A stretch of 64,000 bases of DNA from Lithospermum erythrorhizon (taxonomy: Eukaryota > Streptophyta > Magnoliopsida > Boraginales > Boraginaceae): the NCBI GenBank assembly GCA_019722365.1, contig JADFUC010000852.1, positions 372,001-436,000 on the forward strand, read 5' to 3'. The translations under genes and the position numbers were made by a program. This document shows, piece after piece, positions 1 through 12,900 of this stretch. A model generated the notes under the pieces. The model had not been told where the DNA came from and made no database searches. It saw nothing but the letters and a program-made list of their open reading frames with translations. Position 1 is the first letter of the stretch, and every line of letters starts with the position of its first letter.

Positions 1-3000
1 TCAGCCACTATTTCTGAGTTTAAAGTACCTGGAGCGGTGCCTGATCTTGGGAAATTGATAACTGAAGACAAATTCAATCTTGTTAATAATCTTCCGATTC
101 TGGTTGATGTATCACAATCTTCGCAATCTGTTGCTGAACATAATGAGGCTGACGATCTGGCAACTGAAGACCAACTCAATTATGTTGATAATCGTCCAAT
201 TCTGGCCGATGCATCGCAATACACTCAATCTGTTGCCGAAGATGCAATTGAGAATCGAAAGGAAATGAATGGTGCTACTGAGAGTCATGAAGATACAGTT
301 ATGTCTTCTGCTTCTCCTGGGATAGTTATGCCTATGGAAGATGCTGGTTCTGGCAAGTTGAATGTTCTTAATCAGGATACTGGTAATGAAAAACAAGATT
401 CAGGAGATGAGGTTTCTAAGTCTGTCATTTTGTATAATGAATCAGCAGTAAGGGTTTCATCCTTCTCGTTGGATGAAGGGGTTAAAGGAAAGGTTGGTTT
501 GGAGCATAACTCGGAATCACAGAAGCCTTGCAGTATTGGACCTGATACAATTTTTTTCCAGTTGATGTACTCTTAAATTTAAATTTGAACTTCAATAGCA
601 TTATCATCACCTTTGCAGATATTTTTCTTTTTTTCTTTCAGCAGCAAATGTTGGCCACATTGATTCAAATACAGCTTCACAAGAAATTTCTCATGCCACT
701 GCTGATGAAATAGTTGAGCCAAATGAGGAGCTGAACTTACATTCAGAGCAATCACATTCAGATAAGGAGAATACAGGGACAGATGTTAAATCAGAAACAC
801 AGCCCCCTTTAGAAATTGAAAATGATACAGACACCGTTTCTTTAGCTGAAAGAGTTATATGCCGGAATGTCTCTGCGGAAGAATTAATCATTGATGCTTC
901 ATCTCCTCCTTTGACTGAAACACATGATGGTAATGCCATGGGTGAGGGGGCAGTGGTTCACCCAAAAGAGATACTTGGGTCCTCCAAAAAGATCGATTTA
1001 GATTGTGTCCCTTGTGGATCAAAAGTAGGAGAGGCTGAGGTTGCTGTGACAGTAGCTGTTGCAGAACACAAGGGAACAAAGACTGAAAGCAGTTATAAAG
1101 GAAAATTATTAGAAGTTTCCGGTAAATTAATTGCTTTGGTTTGAAACTTTTAGCCGACTTGTTCCGACCTTTCTTAATTTCTGCTGTTATAATTACGTTT
1201 CTTCCCCTTAACTTCTTTACTTGTTATCTAACATTTTCATTTAGATTCCTTTTAATTTTAACAAGGATTTTATAACACTTCCGTTAGGATATTTTCTGTA
1301 GAAAGCTCTTTTTTTTATTTATATATACTAGCATGGTGTGTTTTATATTGTATTTTGTTCCTTCATTGTGTATGTTCATCCATCCTAATCGTGTATACTA
1401 TGTTTTCATGTATTACCAATAAAGGATGAGAAATAGATTGACCTGTGTATGTGCATGTCCTGTGATTTCCATGTGACATGTCTAATCATCCTCTTCAGAC
1501 TATTTAACAAACTTGGTGTTTGTTTAGTCATCATATTATATAGTGAATTATACCATTGATGCCCCCATGAAGTGTTGCCCACATATTAGAGTAGCTGTAT
1601 GCGTTTAATACATTCATAGTTGTAAATAGCAGCATGTAGTAAGGTATAGTGATGCGTAGAGATGAGTTGGGGGATAAAAAATCTGTGTAACGACAGAAGT
1701 TCATGTAGCGAGCTATAGCAATCAGTAGACTTTTTCATTCACTTTTTTCCCCTTGGAGTTGAATGATTATACCAAGTGCTTACTGGGCATGCATAATGTT
1801 TATGCTTGCTTCTTAGAGATGAAAGTGATAATCTGTTATGTTCTTGTTCATCTTCCATTTTGATTTAATTTCATATCAATTGATCATTGTTCTTCACTTA
1901 TGATGAGTTAACCATTTATATTAATGCCCAATCACAAAGATATTATATATTGCAAGGTTGATAATAGTTCCATTAAACATTCACTATCTCAATTATGATG
2001 GCACAACTTTGTCTAGGATAAATGTCATGAGGGTGTACATCCTTTTGTAGTTAATAATTTGCAAATTGTTCGACGCTTCTTATCTCCCTGTTGTCACAGG
2101 AGTATTAAACACGACCCCCCCACCCTACTTTAGGTGGAGCCTCTAAAGAGGCATGGGGCTTGTTGAGTTGTTCATCTGACTGCTGGCTGTTTTGTGTTAG
2201 TTTTTTATTTTGAGGTGTTCGGATCTGTATGTTATAACGATAGCTAGCTTACAGGTGGGGGTAACCTTGGTGAAGCTGACAAACAAAGTCATGACACTGC
2301 CTCCGTTTATAGGCGTAGCAACCTTTCAGAACTTGATGGAAGTAAGAAGGAGGGCCACATAGACTCTGAGGTTGGACATGTCTCTGCCATCACCTGTAAA
2401 GCTGCTGAGATACCTTTAAAGCCTAAGATTGACATTGCTGGGGATGGATCCAGAGAAGAAATGAACTTTTCGTTTGATGTACCTCCAGTGGTACGTATTC
2501 CTGATGGAGAATCTGGTATTGACTTGCAATCATTTTGCAGTGTCAAAGCATGCAAGATGTCCATGGTAATGTTTATTGCGTGTTAACATTTGCTCGTCTT
2601 GGAAGAATTGATATATGCCCCCTCTTTGATTCTGAGTGATCTAAAATATGTTTTTCAAGGGCAAGAAACAATCTGGCTCAACACCTAGTGGCAGCCAGAA
2701 AGATCAAAGAGATGCGAAGGAAGTATCTCAAGTGACTATCGTGGTAACTGAAGGCAACACTGCATCTGCAGGTGCCAAAAGTACCACTGATAGTAAGACG
2801 AGTCGTAGATCTACGAAATCTACAAACAAGAATGCCAAGAAAGCAAACATGGTGCAGCCTGAGGGAAATAGGTCATGCCAATTAGCGAGCCATTCTGGGC
2901 CTGGTCGAATTTTGCAATTTGATGTTGGAAGTACCGAGTCAAGTGGCACAAAACTAGCACCTACTCCTTCTTCTACAAGAAACTTGCCGGATTTGAACAC

Positions 3001-6000
3001 ATCGTTTTCTAGTTCGGCACTCTTTCATCAGCCCTTCAGTGATTTACAGCAAGTACAGCTTAGAGCTCAAATTTTTGTATATGGATCTCTGATGTAAGTT
3101 CGGGCTTAGATTCATGCATATCTGATCATGTTAATAAGAGAGGAATATGAGCATTTCTGGAATTTTGCATCAAAAGAATGGAATAACACATTAATTTGGC
3201 TTTCTATCTGCCTGCTTTGCTATTCATTTTCAGACAAGGAGCAGCTCCTGAGGAGGCTTGTATGGTATCTGCTTTTGGGACATCTGGTATGGATTCAAAG
3301 CAACTCCTTATACCTGTTTGTGGAAATAATTTGTGAACTTTCCTACACTGCAATTTTCCTATTTACAGACAGCGGGAGAGATGTTTGGGAGCCCAAATGG
3401 CGTGCGTGTGTTGAGAACCTACATAGACAGCCCGTTTCCAAATGTAGTACTCCTGTTCAATCTCGATCAGGTACGCCTACTAATTTGATTTCTACAGATT
3501 TACTTGTACTTGTGTGTAACTTGTACTTTTAATCTGAAAAATGTAGGTTCTAAGGCTCAAAATAAAGCAAGCAAGCAGAGTATTCCACAAAGTAAAGCTG
3601 TTCCTCCACTCGCTACTCTTTTGAGCACTAAGGATACCCTTTCTACACCCATTAGACCGATGATACCTCTTTCTTCGCCACTCTGGAACTTATCTGCTCC
3701 CTCACGTGATGGCTTGCCTTCCTGCAATGTGGTAAGAGGAGGAGCTCCTCAGGCCTTACCCCCGATACATCCTTGTCAGACACCGCCTACACGAACATTT
3801 GGTGGACAGACAACATCTTGGTTATCACCAGCCCCTGTACCTGGTCCGTGGGTCTCTTCATCCTGGAATTCTGCTATTAATTTTAGTGCCGGCCTCTCTT
3901 CTTTACCGTCTACACAGACTGTGAAATTAACTCCCTTGAGTGGTTCCTTTCTTGCACCTTCCACTTCTGTGAAGTTGGCATCTGACACTCCCATTTCTCA
4001 TGGTGGTGTAACCAATAATCTTGGACTGGGCTCTTCCAAGGAAATGTTGACAAGCTCTCATGTCGACAATTCTGCTGCTTCCAAATCTAGGAAGAGGAAA
4101 AAGAGTAAAACAACCAAGGAATCTCATCAGAGTTCCTCGTCTACCACATTCACAGGATCAGTTCCTTACCCTGTGACAAGTCATATGTCAAAGGAGGGCC
4201 CTGCTGGTGTGTGTCTTGGTTTAATATCTTCACTTTCTACTACAACACCCCTCATTGACAGTCAATTCTCTACTTCTGTTGCCAGAACAACCTCACCTGT
4301 TGTGGTAGTTGATCCCATTCACAAAGGGGACATACACATGGAGAAGAGTGCTGCACACAAGGGTGATCTAAGACTAGTTGAGGAGGCTAAGCTGGCGGGG
4401 AAAGTGGCCGTGGCTCATGCTGCTGATGTGGTCAGTCGCTGCCAAAGTATCTGGAGTGTCTTGGAGGAACAACAACATTCAAGATTAGATCCAGATACCG
4501 AGGCACAACTGTCATCTTTTGCTGCTGCCCTAGCAGCTGCTTCTTCAGTGGCAAAGGCAGCAGCTGCAGCAGCCAAGTTAGCATCTGGTGCTGCATTACA
4601 CTTCCATCAATTGGCTGCCCATGCTCTAACTGGAAATGGTGCTCCTGCACAGGATGGGATTGAAAATCATTCCCTAAATCCAATCACGACTGCTGCTGGT
4701 AAAGCTGTTAGGAGTAAGGGTGAGGCTTCCTTGGCTGCTTTTGAGCATGCTGAAAATTTAGATGCCATTGTGAAGGCTGCAAAGCTGGCTAATGAAGCAG
4801 TATCCCAAGCAGGAAGAGTCGTTGCTAATCGCAAACCTTTGCCTTTGTCTGCCTTAATTGAAGCTGGCCCTGAAAATTATTGGAGAGGTGATGCACAACT
4901 TGTAAAAAGAAGTGTTGGAAAATCAGACGAGAGGGATATTATGAATTCCAAAGAAATGTGTGGAAAACCCGAGGAACCTTCTGATCTGGAGGGGTGCCCC
5001 ATGGTTGAAGGTAGCCCTCTTTCAAAAGATATTGTAATGGACGTGGAGGAAAATATTGGAGTGGGTGAAGAAGCTTTTTTTGCGGCATCTGGTCGTGCAG
5101 TACCTGATAATACCAAAGCTGGTCGCGTAGCATCTGATTGTGCTCTTGAAGTTAATGTACCAGTTCAGAATGCTTATGGGATTTCTTTGAAAGATGGCAG
5201 CATAACAGAGAACTGCACTGTTGAGGTTTATGAATTCAAACATTTCCCCTCTTTTTTTTTAAGATATCTCATTCCCCCCCTCTTCTCCCGTCTTCTGTTG
5301 CATTATAAATGATACATAATTTCAAGTGATTTAAGTTGCAATACTTTACAATCCTTCTTGCTTTCTTTCCAATACCATCAAAATCAGATTACTATTAGAC
5401 ATCTGAATATATTTGTTATTATCAGTTTTTTTGACATTTCATTCTTATTTATTTTTCCGTTACACTATAGGTTTTCAAAGACGGTGGATCTTTCAAGGGA
5501 GCATGGTATTCTGCCAAGGTGCTCAGTTTGAATGATGAAAAGGCACTTGTCTGTTATACAGATCTCCAAGTTGACAAAGGTAACTCATTAGTGGTTTTGT
5601 TCCTGTATTCTTCTTTAATATCTAGAGCTTGTATGCTGTTCGACACTTGAGTGTGGTTTTCATATTGTGTATGCATTGATGTGGTAATTCTTATTGTGCC
5701 CGAGTTGATGTTATTTGTGACATTACCTCGTTATCTGTATATTCCAATAAGAGAAATAATATTTTTTTTAATTCATTCTCGGTCTGTTGTTTAGAATCTG
5801 ATCCACTGAGGGAGTGGGTGCTGCTTAAAGGAGAAAATAAAGAAGTTCCAATCATCCGTGTTGCTCATCCTATGTCCCGAGTGCATCTTGAAGGAACAAG
5901 AAAGAGATGTAGAGCAGCTTTAACAGAGTATCATTGGTCCGTGGGAGATAGAGTTGATGCCTGGATTGGAGACTGGTAAGTACAACCCCTGTTTTCCATT

Positions 6001-8169
6001 GATTAAGCACTTTTTTTATTTCAGCTTGTTGAAAATTAATGAGCTACTTTCCTTTTTTATGATTTCGTTACAATTCTACCCTCCTTTTGGATCTGTTTTA
6101 TTTCTTGGGCCCTTTATGTCTCCCACTAAAATTACTATCAGCAAAGGGTAGGAAAGTAAGGTCAAACAAATTCAACCATCTTTATGAATGTGTGCTAACA
6201 AACTCGCTCACCAAAAACTGTGTATATGTTAGTATAGAGTTTGTTTACCTATAACTCTGTAAATTCCTTACGTGGCACATTCTGCTCCTTTAGGCCTGAT
6301 AAAACTATGTTTCCTTCACCTGTAAATTAATTTTTTTCTATGATCAGGCATATAACCTGAGCTGTTTCCCTGGTGTATCTTAAATTTAATCGCTCTCTTC
6401 AATCTCAAAAATAAAAATGTATTAAATAATATTTCTTCAGTTCACTAGACCCTAAAAGTCCATAACGTGAATTAGTTCATTTCAATAATACAACTTGACT
6501 CGGTAGTGATTCTGCTTGTGCTCAAGTTTCCATTGAAGATGCCCTTCATGATCGAGATATGGGCTTCTGACTATTGTTATTCTAGTCTGTGTTTTCGATG
6601 TTATTAGTTTGTTCTTCAGGATGTGAACTAATATGCCATACACATTAATACATTATGTCTTCTTTCACAACATATTTCCAGTTGGCGAGAAGGAGACATT
6701 ACAGAGCAGAACAAGAATGATACAACTACATTCACAGTCCATTTTCCAGGTATTAATTGTAGATATCCTGTTTGGCCTATGTTTGGAGGGGGATATATGT
6801 TTTCTGTTTGATATTACATTTAATTCTTTTTTCCAGGCTATGGAGAGACTTCCATTGTGAAGGCATGGCATCTCCGCCCTACTCTTACTTGGAAAAATGG
6901 AGAGTGGATTGAACTGCTCTCTTCGAGACAAAGTGCCTCTTCCCAGGTTTTCCTCGCAGTTGTACTTAATCAGCATTCTTCTTTTTTCCCTCTAATATCT
7001 CAATTTTTCCCCCTGCATGTTCTCTTTCCAGGGGGACACTCCAAACAAGAAGCGGTTGAGGTCGGGGAGCCATATTGAGCTGAAAGGAAAAGGAGAGATC
7101 CAAAAAGATATAAATAATCTGGAATCAAAAGTAGACTATTCAAAGTTGTTGCCTTTGTCTTCTACTGAAAAGTTCAATATAGGTAGCAGCGGAGGTGAGA
7201 ATAAGGTGTATGCACCTAGAATGATGAGGTCAGGATTACAAAAGGAAGGGTCAAAGTTTTTTGGTGTTCCGAGACCGGGAAAGAAGAAAAAGTTCATGGA
7301 TGTGAGCAAGCATTATGTCTCAGAAGGAAGCACTAGGAATGATGTACCTACCAACTCCTCAAAGTTATCTAAGTTCTTGAAGCCTCGAGGAAGAGGGTTA
7401 TGCGGATTTAAGAGCAGTTCTGGAGTTGATTCGAAGGACAAACAGGCTGTTGAATATAAGCTGAAGGCTCCTAGAGCTGGTAAATTACCAGGTCTGTCAA
7501 CTCGAACACTGCCTCAAAAAGAGAATTCAACACCAGCAGTCTCTGGCCCTCGTGAGACTATTAGCAGGAGGCATACAGTTAAGGACTCGACCAGCAATGA
7601 CAGAAAGGATTCTTCTTGGCCAAACCCAATAAGCTCTGGTCCAGTTTCCAACCATGAAGCAGGATTTAATGTGCCTGTCTCAACACAGACTCTTCCTTCT
7701 GATAGGAATAAGCAGGTATCCCAAAATATCAAGTCTGAGCAGAGGATGAAAGGGAAGCTTGATGTAGCTGGTGCAAGGATGAAACAATCTGTTGCAAAGG
7801 ACAAGCTGATTCCTGATTCAAGTGGAACTAGAAGATCCAACAGGACGATTCAGCCGACCTCTAGGGTAAACCCTCTACTCTTGTAAATATTTCTGGGTTG
7901 TCATATTTGTTTTTCTTCTTGTATGGTGTGAATGTGTGATCTATGTTCCTGTCATATTTTGATCGTTGAATACTCCATACCTAAGCTTATTGTAGCTGAT
8001 GTTGTTAGTTCTTGTTCCGGTTAATAAATTCCTGTCATCTGTATCCGAATAATTAATTGGTTATGTTTTCGAGCAGTTATTGGAAGGCTTGCAGAGTTCG
8101 TTCATAACTTCAAAGATACCATCAGCCTCTCATAATAGAAGTCATAGAGTTCAGACCAGATGGGCATGA
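1..8169 (+). CDS. Agenet-domain protein, G2484-1-like (5'-partial)
   Basis: This is the 3' part of a multi-exon gene; the window opens inside an exon. Exons whose GT-AG sites and phases agree are 1-532, 642-1121, 2255-2565, 2660-3093, 3234-3286, 3369-3470, 3547-5225, 5471-5579, 5795-5975, 6682-6749, 6837-6946, 7032-7865 and 8077-8169 (TGA), giving about 1,661 residues here. The N-terminal half is acidic and low in complexity. A conserved block spans the 3093/3234 junction (IFVYGSLIQGAAPEEA) and continues to DVWEPKWRACVENLH. An Ala-rich helical stretch lies near 4380-4620. Two tandem Agenet modules follow: VFKDGGSFKGAWYSAKVL (5471-5579) and WSVGDRVDAWIGDCWREGD through the FPGYGE region (about 5940-6900). 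The tail is basic and ends in LLEGLQSSF and TRWA. Agenet modules are Tudor-like and bind modified histone tails, so a nuclear chromatin role is inferred. The family match (Arabidopsis G2484-1 type) is from memory of the domain order. An AATAAA lies near 8221. Confidence 0.88.
1122..2254 (+). other. Long intron of the Agenet gene
   Basis: This 1.1-kb AT-rich intron lies between the exon ending at 1121 (GTAAAT donor) and the exon starting at 2255 (TTACAG acceptor). It has no coding potential in frame with the gene. Around 2085-2185 it is locally GC-richer, with a run of C and a hairpin-like CTTTAGGTGG / CCTCTAAAG segment. That could be the end of a short retroelement, but it is too short to assign. 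Confidence 0.6.
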
Positions 8170-9013
8170 AGAGGTGATCTAGATCATGTAACAGTAGTGG
8201 AAATGGAGTTGCTGAGTCAATAATAAAGCATGGTTGTTTTTGTGTATTTTCAACTTTGACGATTTCTCCAAATTTCTTGAACTCTAGCAATTTGATCATT
8301 GATCCCAAGTTGACCATCAACTACCTAAAACATTACATGTATATATGCATGTCATATCTTATTTATTGGTAGAAAAAATGCAGGTTGAGTTACAGGAGTT
8401 TATGATGATTTCAAAATTATGAAAGATTTCACTTTAAATGAATCAAATGTTTACACATTTGAAAAACTTTATGTTGTGACTAAAAATGTAATTCTTTAAA
8501 AATTTATTATGTTATTTATTAATTAAAGTATGCTTGTAATATTGTTACTTTGTATTATTTTTTTATAAAACATCCGTTATAATTAATAGTGAGATTTGAA
8601 TATCTAATTCATCCGTTTCATTATATACAATAAACGACTATTTTCAACATTTTGTGTTGACCACTTATATATAACTACTCCACCAAAAAATATTTGAATG
8701 CCATCAAATTCATCACTTTTAAAATATTTCATCATAATATTTTTAATACAATTTTTTGGTAATATAAACATAAAAGAATCTTCCGTAAAAGTTATATATG
8801 TAAAAAAAATGAGAACTTATCTTTCATTCACAAAATAGGAGAATGCACTATACTCACCACCAAATAAGTAGTATTTTTAGGAGCAAAATGAGTGACCATC
8901 TTGTTCCTTAAATAAAAATTTCTTAATTACTATACTTAAAAATATATATGTGGCAAAATAGTAATTTCACCTAAAAAAAAACACTACTCCGTATTTGATA
9001 TTTGATGATATGT
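8170..9013. other. 3' UTR and AT-rich intergenic DNA
   Basis: A polyadenylation-type AATAAA occurs at about 8221. After it the sequence is A/T-rich spacer without coding potential or a recognisable RNA gene. Confidence 0.5.
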
Positions 9014-9227
9014 ATGCAATTAATTATAACTTTTTAAAGTAATTAATTCCCTTCAATCTCTTACTAATTAAATAACATGTTCATTAAAACTTACCTAATT
9101 AGTTAAAATCAATTAACCAAATGCAATTAATTATAACTTTTTAAAGCAATTAATTCCCTTCAATCTCTTACTAATTAAATAACATGTTCATTAAAACTTA
9201 CCTAATTAGTTAAAATCAATTAACCAA
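9014..9227. repeat. Near-perfect 107-bp tandem duplication
   Basis: Copy 1 is 9014-9120 and copy 2 is 9121-9227, head to tail. By eye there is a single difference (AAAGTAATT versus AAAGCAATT). The unit is AT-rich and noncoding. The near identity points to a recent duplication. It lies about 0.7 kb upstream of the SEC16 start codon. Confidence 0.9.
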
Positions 9228-9230
9228 ATT

Positions 9231-9460
9231 AATTATTCATTCCCAAAAGTATGAAATGTCATACTAGCACGAGTGAGTGAATCAAGTGATACGCTTAACT
9301 CATTGCGCGCTAAAAGTTCGCGCTTAAACCACACTTCACATGGTATCCTCGCTACCATAAGAAGTTCTCAAACCCACACCGCATGGGCGAGCTTGCCGAC
9401 ATTTGAAGACTATCGTTATTTACCAATCGTACTCTACGCCCGAATTATTCATTCCCAAAA
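9231..9460. repeat. 18-bp direct repeats around a 194-bp GC-richer insert
   Basis: The word AATTATTCATTCCCAAAA occurs at 9231-9248 and again at 9443-9460. The DNA between them has CG-containing words (GCGCGC, TTCGCGC) unlike the AT-rich flanks. An 18-bp duplication is longer than usual transposase target-site duplications, so repair-associated insertion is as likely as transposition. Confidence 0.65.
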
Positions 9461-9670
9461 TAACCTTAAATATCCAAATCTAAAAGCATAAAAATTCATT
9501 TAATAAAACTCCAAAATTCATTTCTTAGCTTTCTTAAAACTTTTGAGTCCAAATTCTCTCTCTCTCTCTAAAAATATACATACACAAACTTATATATACA
9601 CTCAATATATAAAATTATAAATATATAAATAATTGTTTTCGATTTGGCTTGAAAATTCATCAATAAATCT

Positions 9671-9752
9671 GTAAGTGAATTATATTAAGTTTAATCTCAT
9701 TTTTATTAATTTGTTCAATTGAATTTGTTGAATTTTTAATTTTATTTTTTAG
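9671..9752 (+). other. Probable 5' UTR intron of SEC16
   Basis: A GTAAGTG donor at 9671 and a T-rich tract ending in TTTTTTAG at 9752 bracket 82 nt upstream of the ATG. A CT-repeat stretch (about 9556-9570) and TATATA-rich DNA (about 9588-9625) precede it, as expected for a plant promoter and leader. No transcript evidence is available. Confidence 0.5.
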
Positions 9753-9915
9753 GTGATCTGAAAAACCCTAGATCGTGATTGGAATTGAGTATATATGGTG
9801 GGATCTAAGTGTAATTAGTGAGGGTGATTAAGGGTTTGATTGAATTTTGGGGGTTGAGTTTTGGTTGAAAAAAAGATCGATTTTTTTGGGTTAGGTTTGA
9901 GTGGTAGTTGTATAG

Positions 9916-12900
9916 ATGGCTTCAAATCCTCCATTTCAGATGGAGGATCAGACGGATGAGGATTTTTTCGATAAATTGGTGAGTGATGATGATGATATAG
10001 ATTTAAAGGGAGGGGTTGGTTTGGATGCCGGTGCGAAGGGTTTGTGTTTTGGTTTCGGGGATGGGGACGATTCGGATGAGGGGAATGCGTTTGCGAATTT
10101 GAGTGTTGATGAGGTTGAAAGTGATGAGAGAAAGGGTGAGAATGCGGGGAATGATGATACCCGGAGGGAGTTGGGGGTGGGGCATAATGGGGAAGTAGGT
10201 GGGGTTGGTGAGGGTATAGCTGATGTGTGTGTTTCGGGTTGTAATGGGTTGGTGGTTGCTGCGGAGCCTTTTGGGTTGGGTTCTGAAGTGGAATCTAATC
10301 CTGGGAATAATTCGAGTGAGGGTAGTAATGGGTTGTTGGATGCTGGTGTACCTTTTGGGTTGGGTTCTATAGTGGAATCTAATAGTGGGAATAATTCGAG
10401 TGAGGGTAGTAATGGTTTGTTGGTTGGTGGGGAGCCTTTTGGGTTGGATTCTGGAGTGGAATCTAATTGTGGAAATAATTCGAGTGTGGGTTTGGCTGAC
10501 TCTACACTGATCAGCAAGGGTAGTGGATCTTTGGGGCCGGGGGTTAAGGATTGGAGTGCTTTTGATTCTGATCCGGCTCAGGATGATGCTCATGGGTTTG
10601 GGTCTTATTCCGATTTTTTCACTGGTTTGGATGAGAATGCTGGTGATTCATTTGGGAATGTTGGCGGGAGTCCTACTGCCGAGGTTAGCAAACCATCTCA
10701 ATCTGAATACACGGGGGTTTCAAATAGTTATGATCACTATCAGGCTGGTTATGGTTATGAGGCTGCTGCTGAACAAGGTAATGTTGACCAGGATACGAAT
10801 AGTAGCGAGTATTGGGAAAATCTATATCCTGGTTGGAAGATTGATCCAGCTACCAGACAGTGGTATCAGGTGGATGTACATAATTCCAGTGCAAGTGTGC
10901 AAGGAAATCTCGAGTCTAATCCAGCTTCTGCTTGGTCCCTTTCTGATGGTAAGTCCGAGGTATCTTACCTTCAGAAATCTGCTGATTCTGTTGCAGAGAC
11001 CATGGCTGAGAGTGGTAGAACAGAGACCGTGACCAATTTGAATCAGGTTTCGCAGTTTAGTGGATTCGATACAGCCTTTTCTAATCAGAGCCAGATTTCA
11101 CAAGAGACTGAAAATAGTGGGGTTGCCTCCGACTGGAATCAGGTGACACAAGTAGACAGTGGATATCCATCTAATATGTTGTTCGATCCACAATACCCTG
11201 GTTGGTATTATGATACTAATACTCAGGAATGGCTGTCACTGGATAGCTATACAAGTTCTGCTCAATCTGCCACGCAAGGACAAGACCTGTTGAATCAGTC
11301 TGACTTTGCTGGAAGCAATTCATATTCACAAAATGATGTTCAGATGTCGTATGGCGACCATAAGCAAGTCAACCAGTATACTGGTATGCAATCCCACATC
11401 AGTCATGGCCAAGATTATAACTCGGGAGGATCTCTCAACAGCTACAATCAGGCAGCTTCTGGTGTATGGGAGCCTGAAGGAGTTACCAAGAACGAAATGG
11501 TTCCTAAGTATAACAGTAATCAACAACTGGAAAATCACTATAAGCAAGATTTTTCTGAAATAAATCGTGTTAGTCAACAGGAAACTGGCAGTTACCAGCC
11601 TTCAAACTATGGAAAAACTAATCAAGTCCAAAGTGACTTCCCTGCTGTGAGTCGACGATCTCATAGCTTATTTTCTGGTGAGAACTTCACTCCACAGTTT
11701 AATCCCCAAGCTATGAGCCGATCTCATAGCTTTGTTTCTGGTGAGAATTTCACGCCACAGATTAATCACATTAGGTCTGAGCAAACTGAGCAGAAAGTTT
11801 CCTCGAATCAGTATTTTGGTAATCAGAATTCAGCTTCCTTTCCCCAGCAATCTTTTCAATCTTCTCAGCAGTACTCTTACGCTCCAGCTACAGGAAGATC
11901 ATCAGCAGGCCGTCCTCCGCATGCCCTGGTGACTTTTGGTTTTGGTGGAAAACTCATAATGATGAAAGATGCCGACTCTACTGGAAATTTTTCCTTTCCC
12001 AGTCAGGTTTGTCCTTTGGAAGTATTTTTGATTAGTTTTCTCAGTGCTGGTTTTGTTTGTTTATTGACAATCTGGTGTATTTGTAAAGAATCATTCAGGG
12101 TACTCTGTGTCCGTTCTTAACATTTCTGAAGTGATTAACGAGAAAGCTGATTCTCAAAGCCTTCAGCCTAGCACTTGTGATTATTTCCATGCCCTCTGCC
12201 GACAGTCCCTTCCTGGACCTCTTGCTGGTGGAAATATTGGTAGTAAGGAGTTAAACAAGTGGTTAGATGAGCAGATATCTAGTCCAGAGATCCGAGATAT
12301 GGATTTCAGGAAAAGCGACGCACTGAGGCAACTACTTTCATTGCTGAGAATAGCTTGTCAATATTATGGAAAACTTCGCTCACCCTTTGGTACAGATCCA
12401 ATGATGAAGGTGATTACATCCCTTTTTGGATAAACACTTGAAGAATTTGAAGAACTTAGATCTTGAATCTTTTTTTGATCCAACTAAATATATAGTTCAG
12501 AATTTTCTGTTAATAATACTTATTTATAGTTTGAGCTCTTCTGTGCATTTGAAATACTAAATGTTGGCAGCCAAGCTACACTTATTATCTTCTTTAGTCA
12601 TTGGATTACGATGTGTACCATCATATGTTGTGAATTTGTGGAGCTGTGTAATTCCACCTCTGAATTTGAGGTCTCCAACAAACAATTCAGTTTTAAACTT
12701 CTCTATTTCTCTATCTTTGATAATGGCACTAGCTTCAACACTCTTTATTGCTGCCAGGGAAGGTAATTATTCAGAAAGAGAAGAGAGAACAGTTTGATGT
12801 TAAATCTTTTTTTTCCCCGGAATGTTTTTTGTGGAAACCTTGATAAAGTTTATGGTCCATCAAGGATGCAAGATAGCTCAGTTTCTTTGGTTAAAAGTTG

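Noticed and set aside
9948..10593. Long minus-strand ORFs opposite SEC16 exon 1
   Set aside because: They are antisense shadows produced by the repeat and biased codon use of SEC16; they have no domain or promoter.
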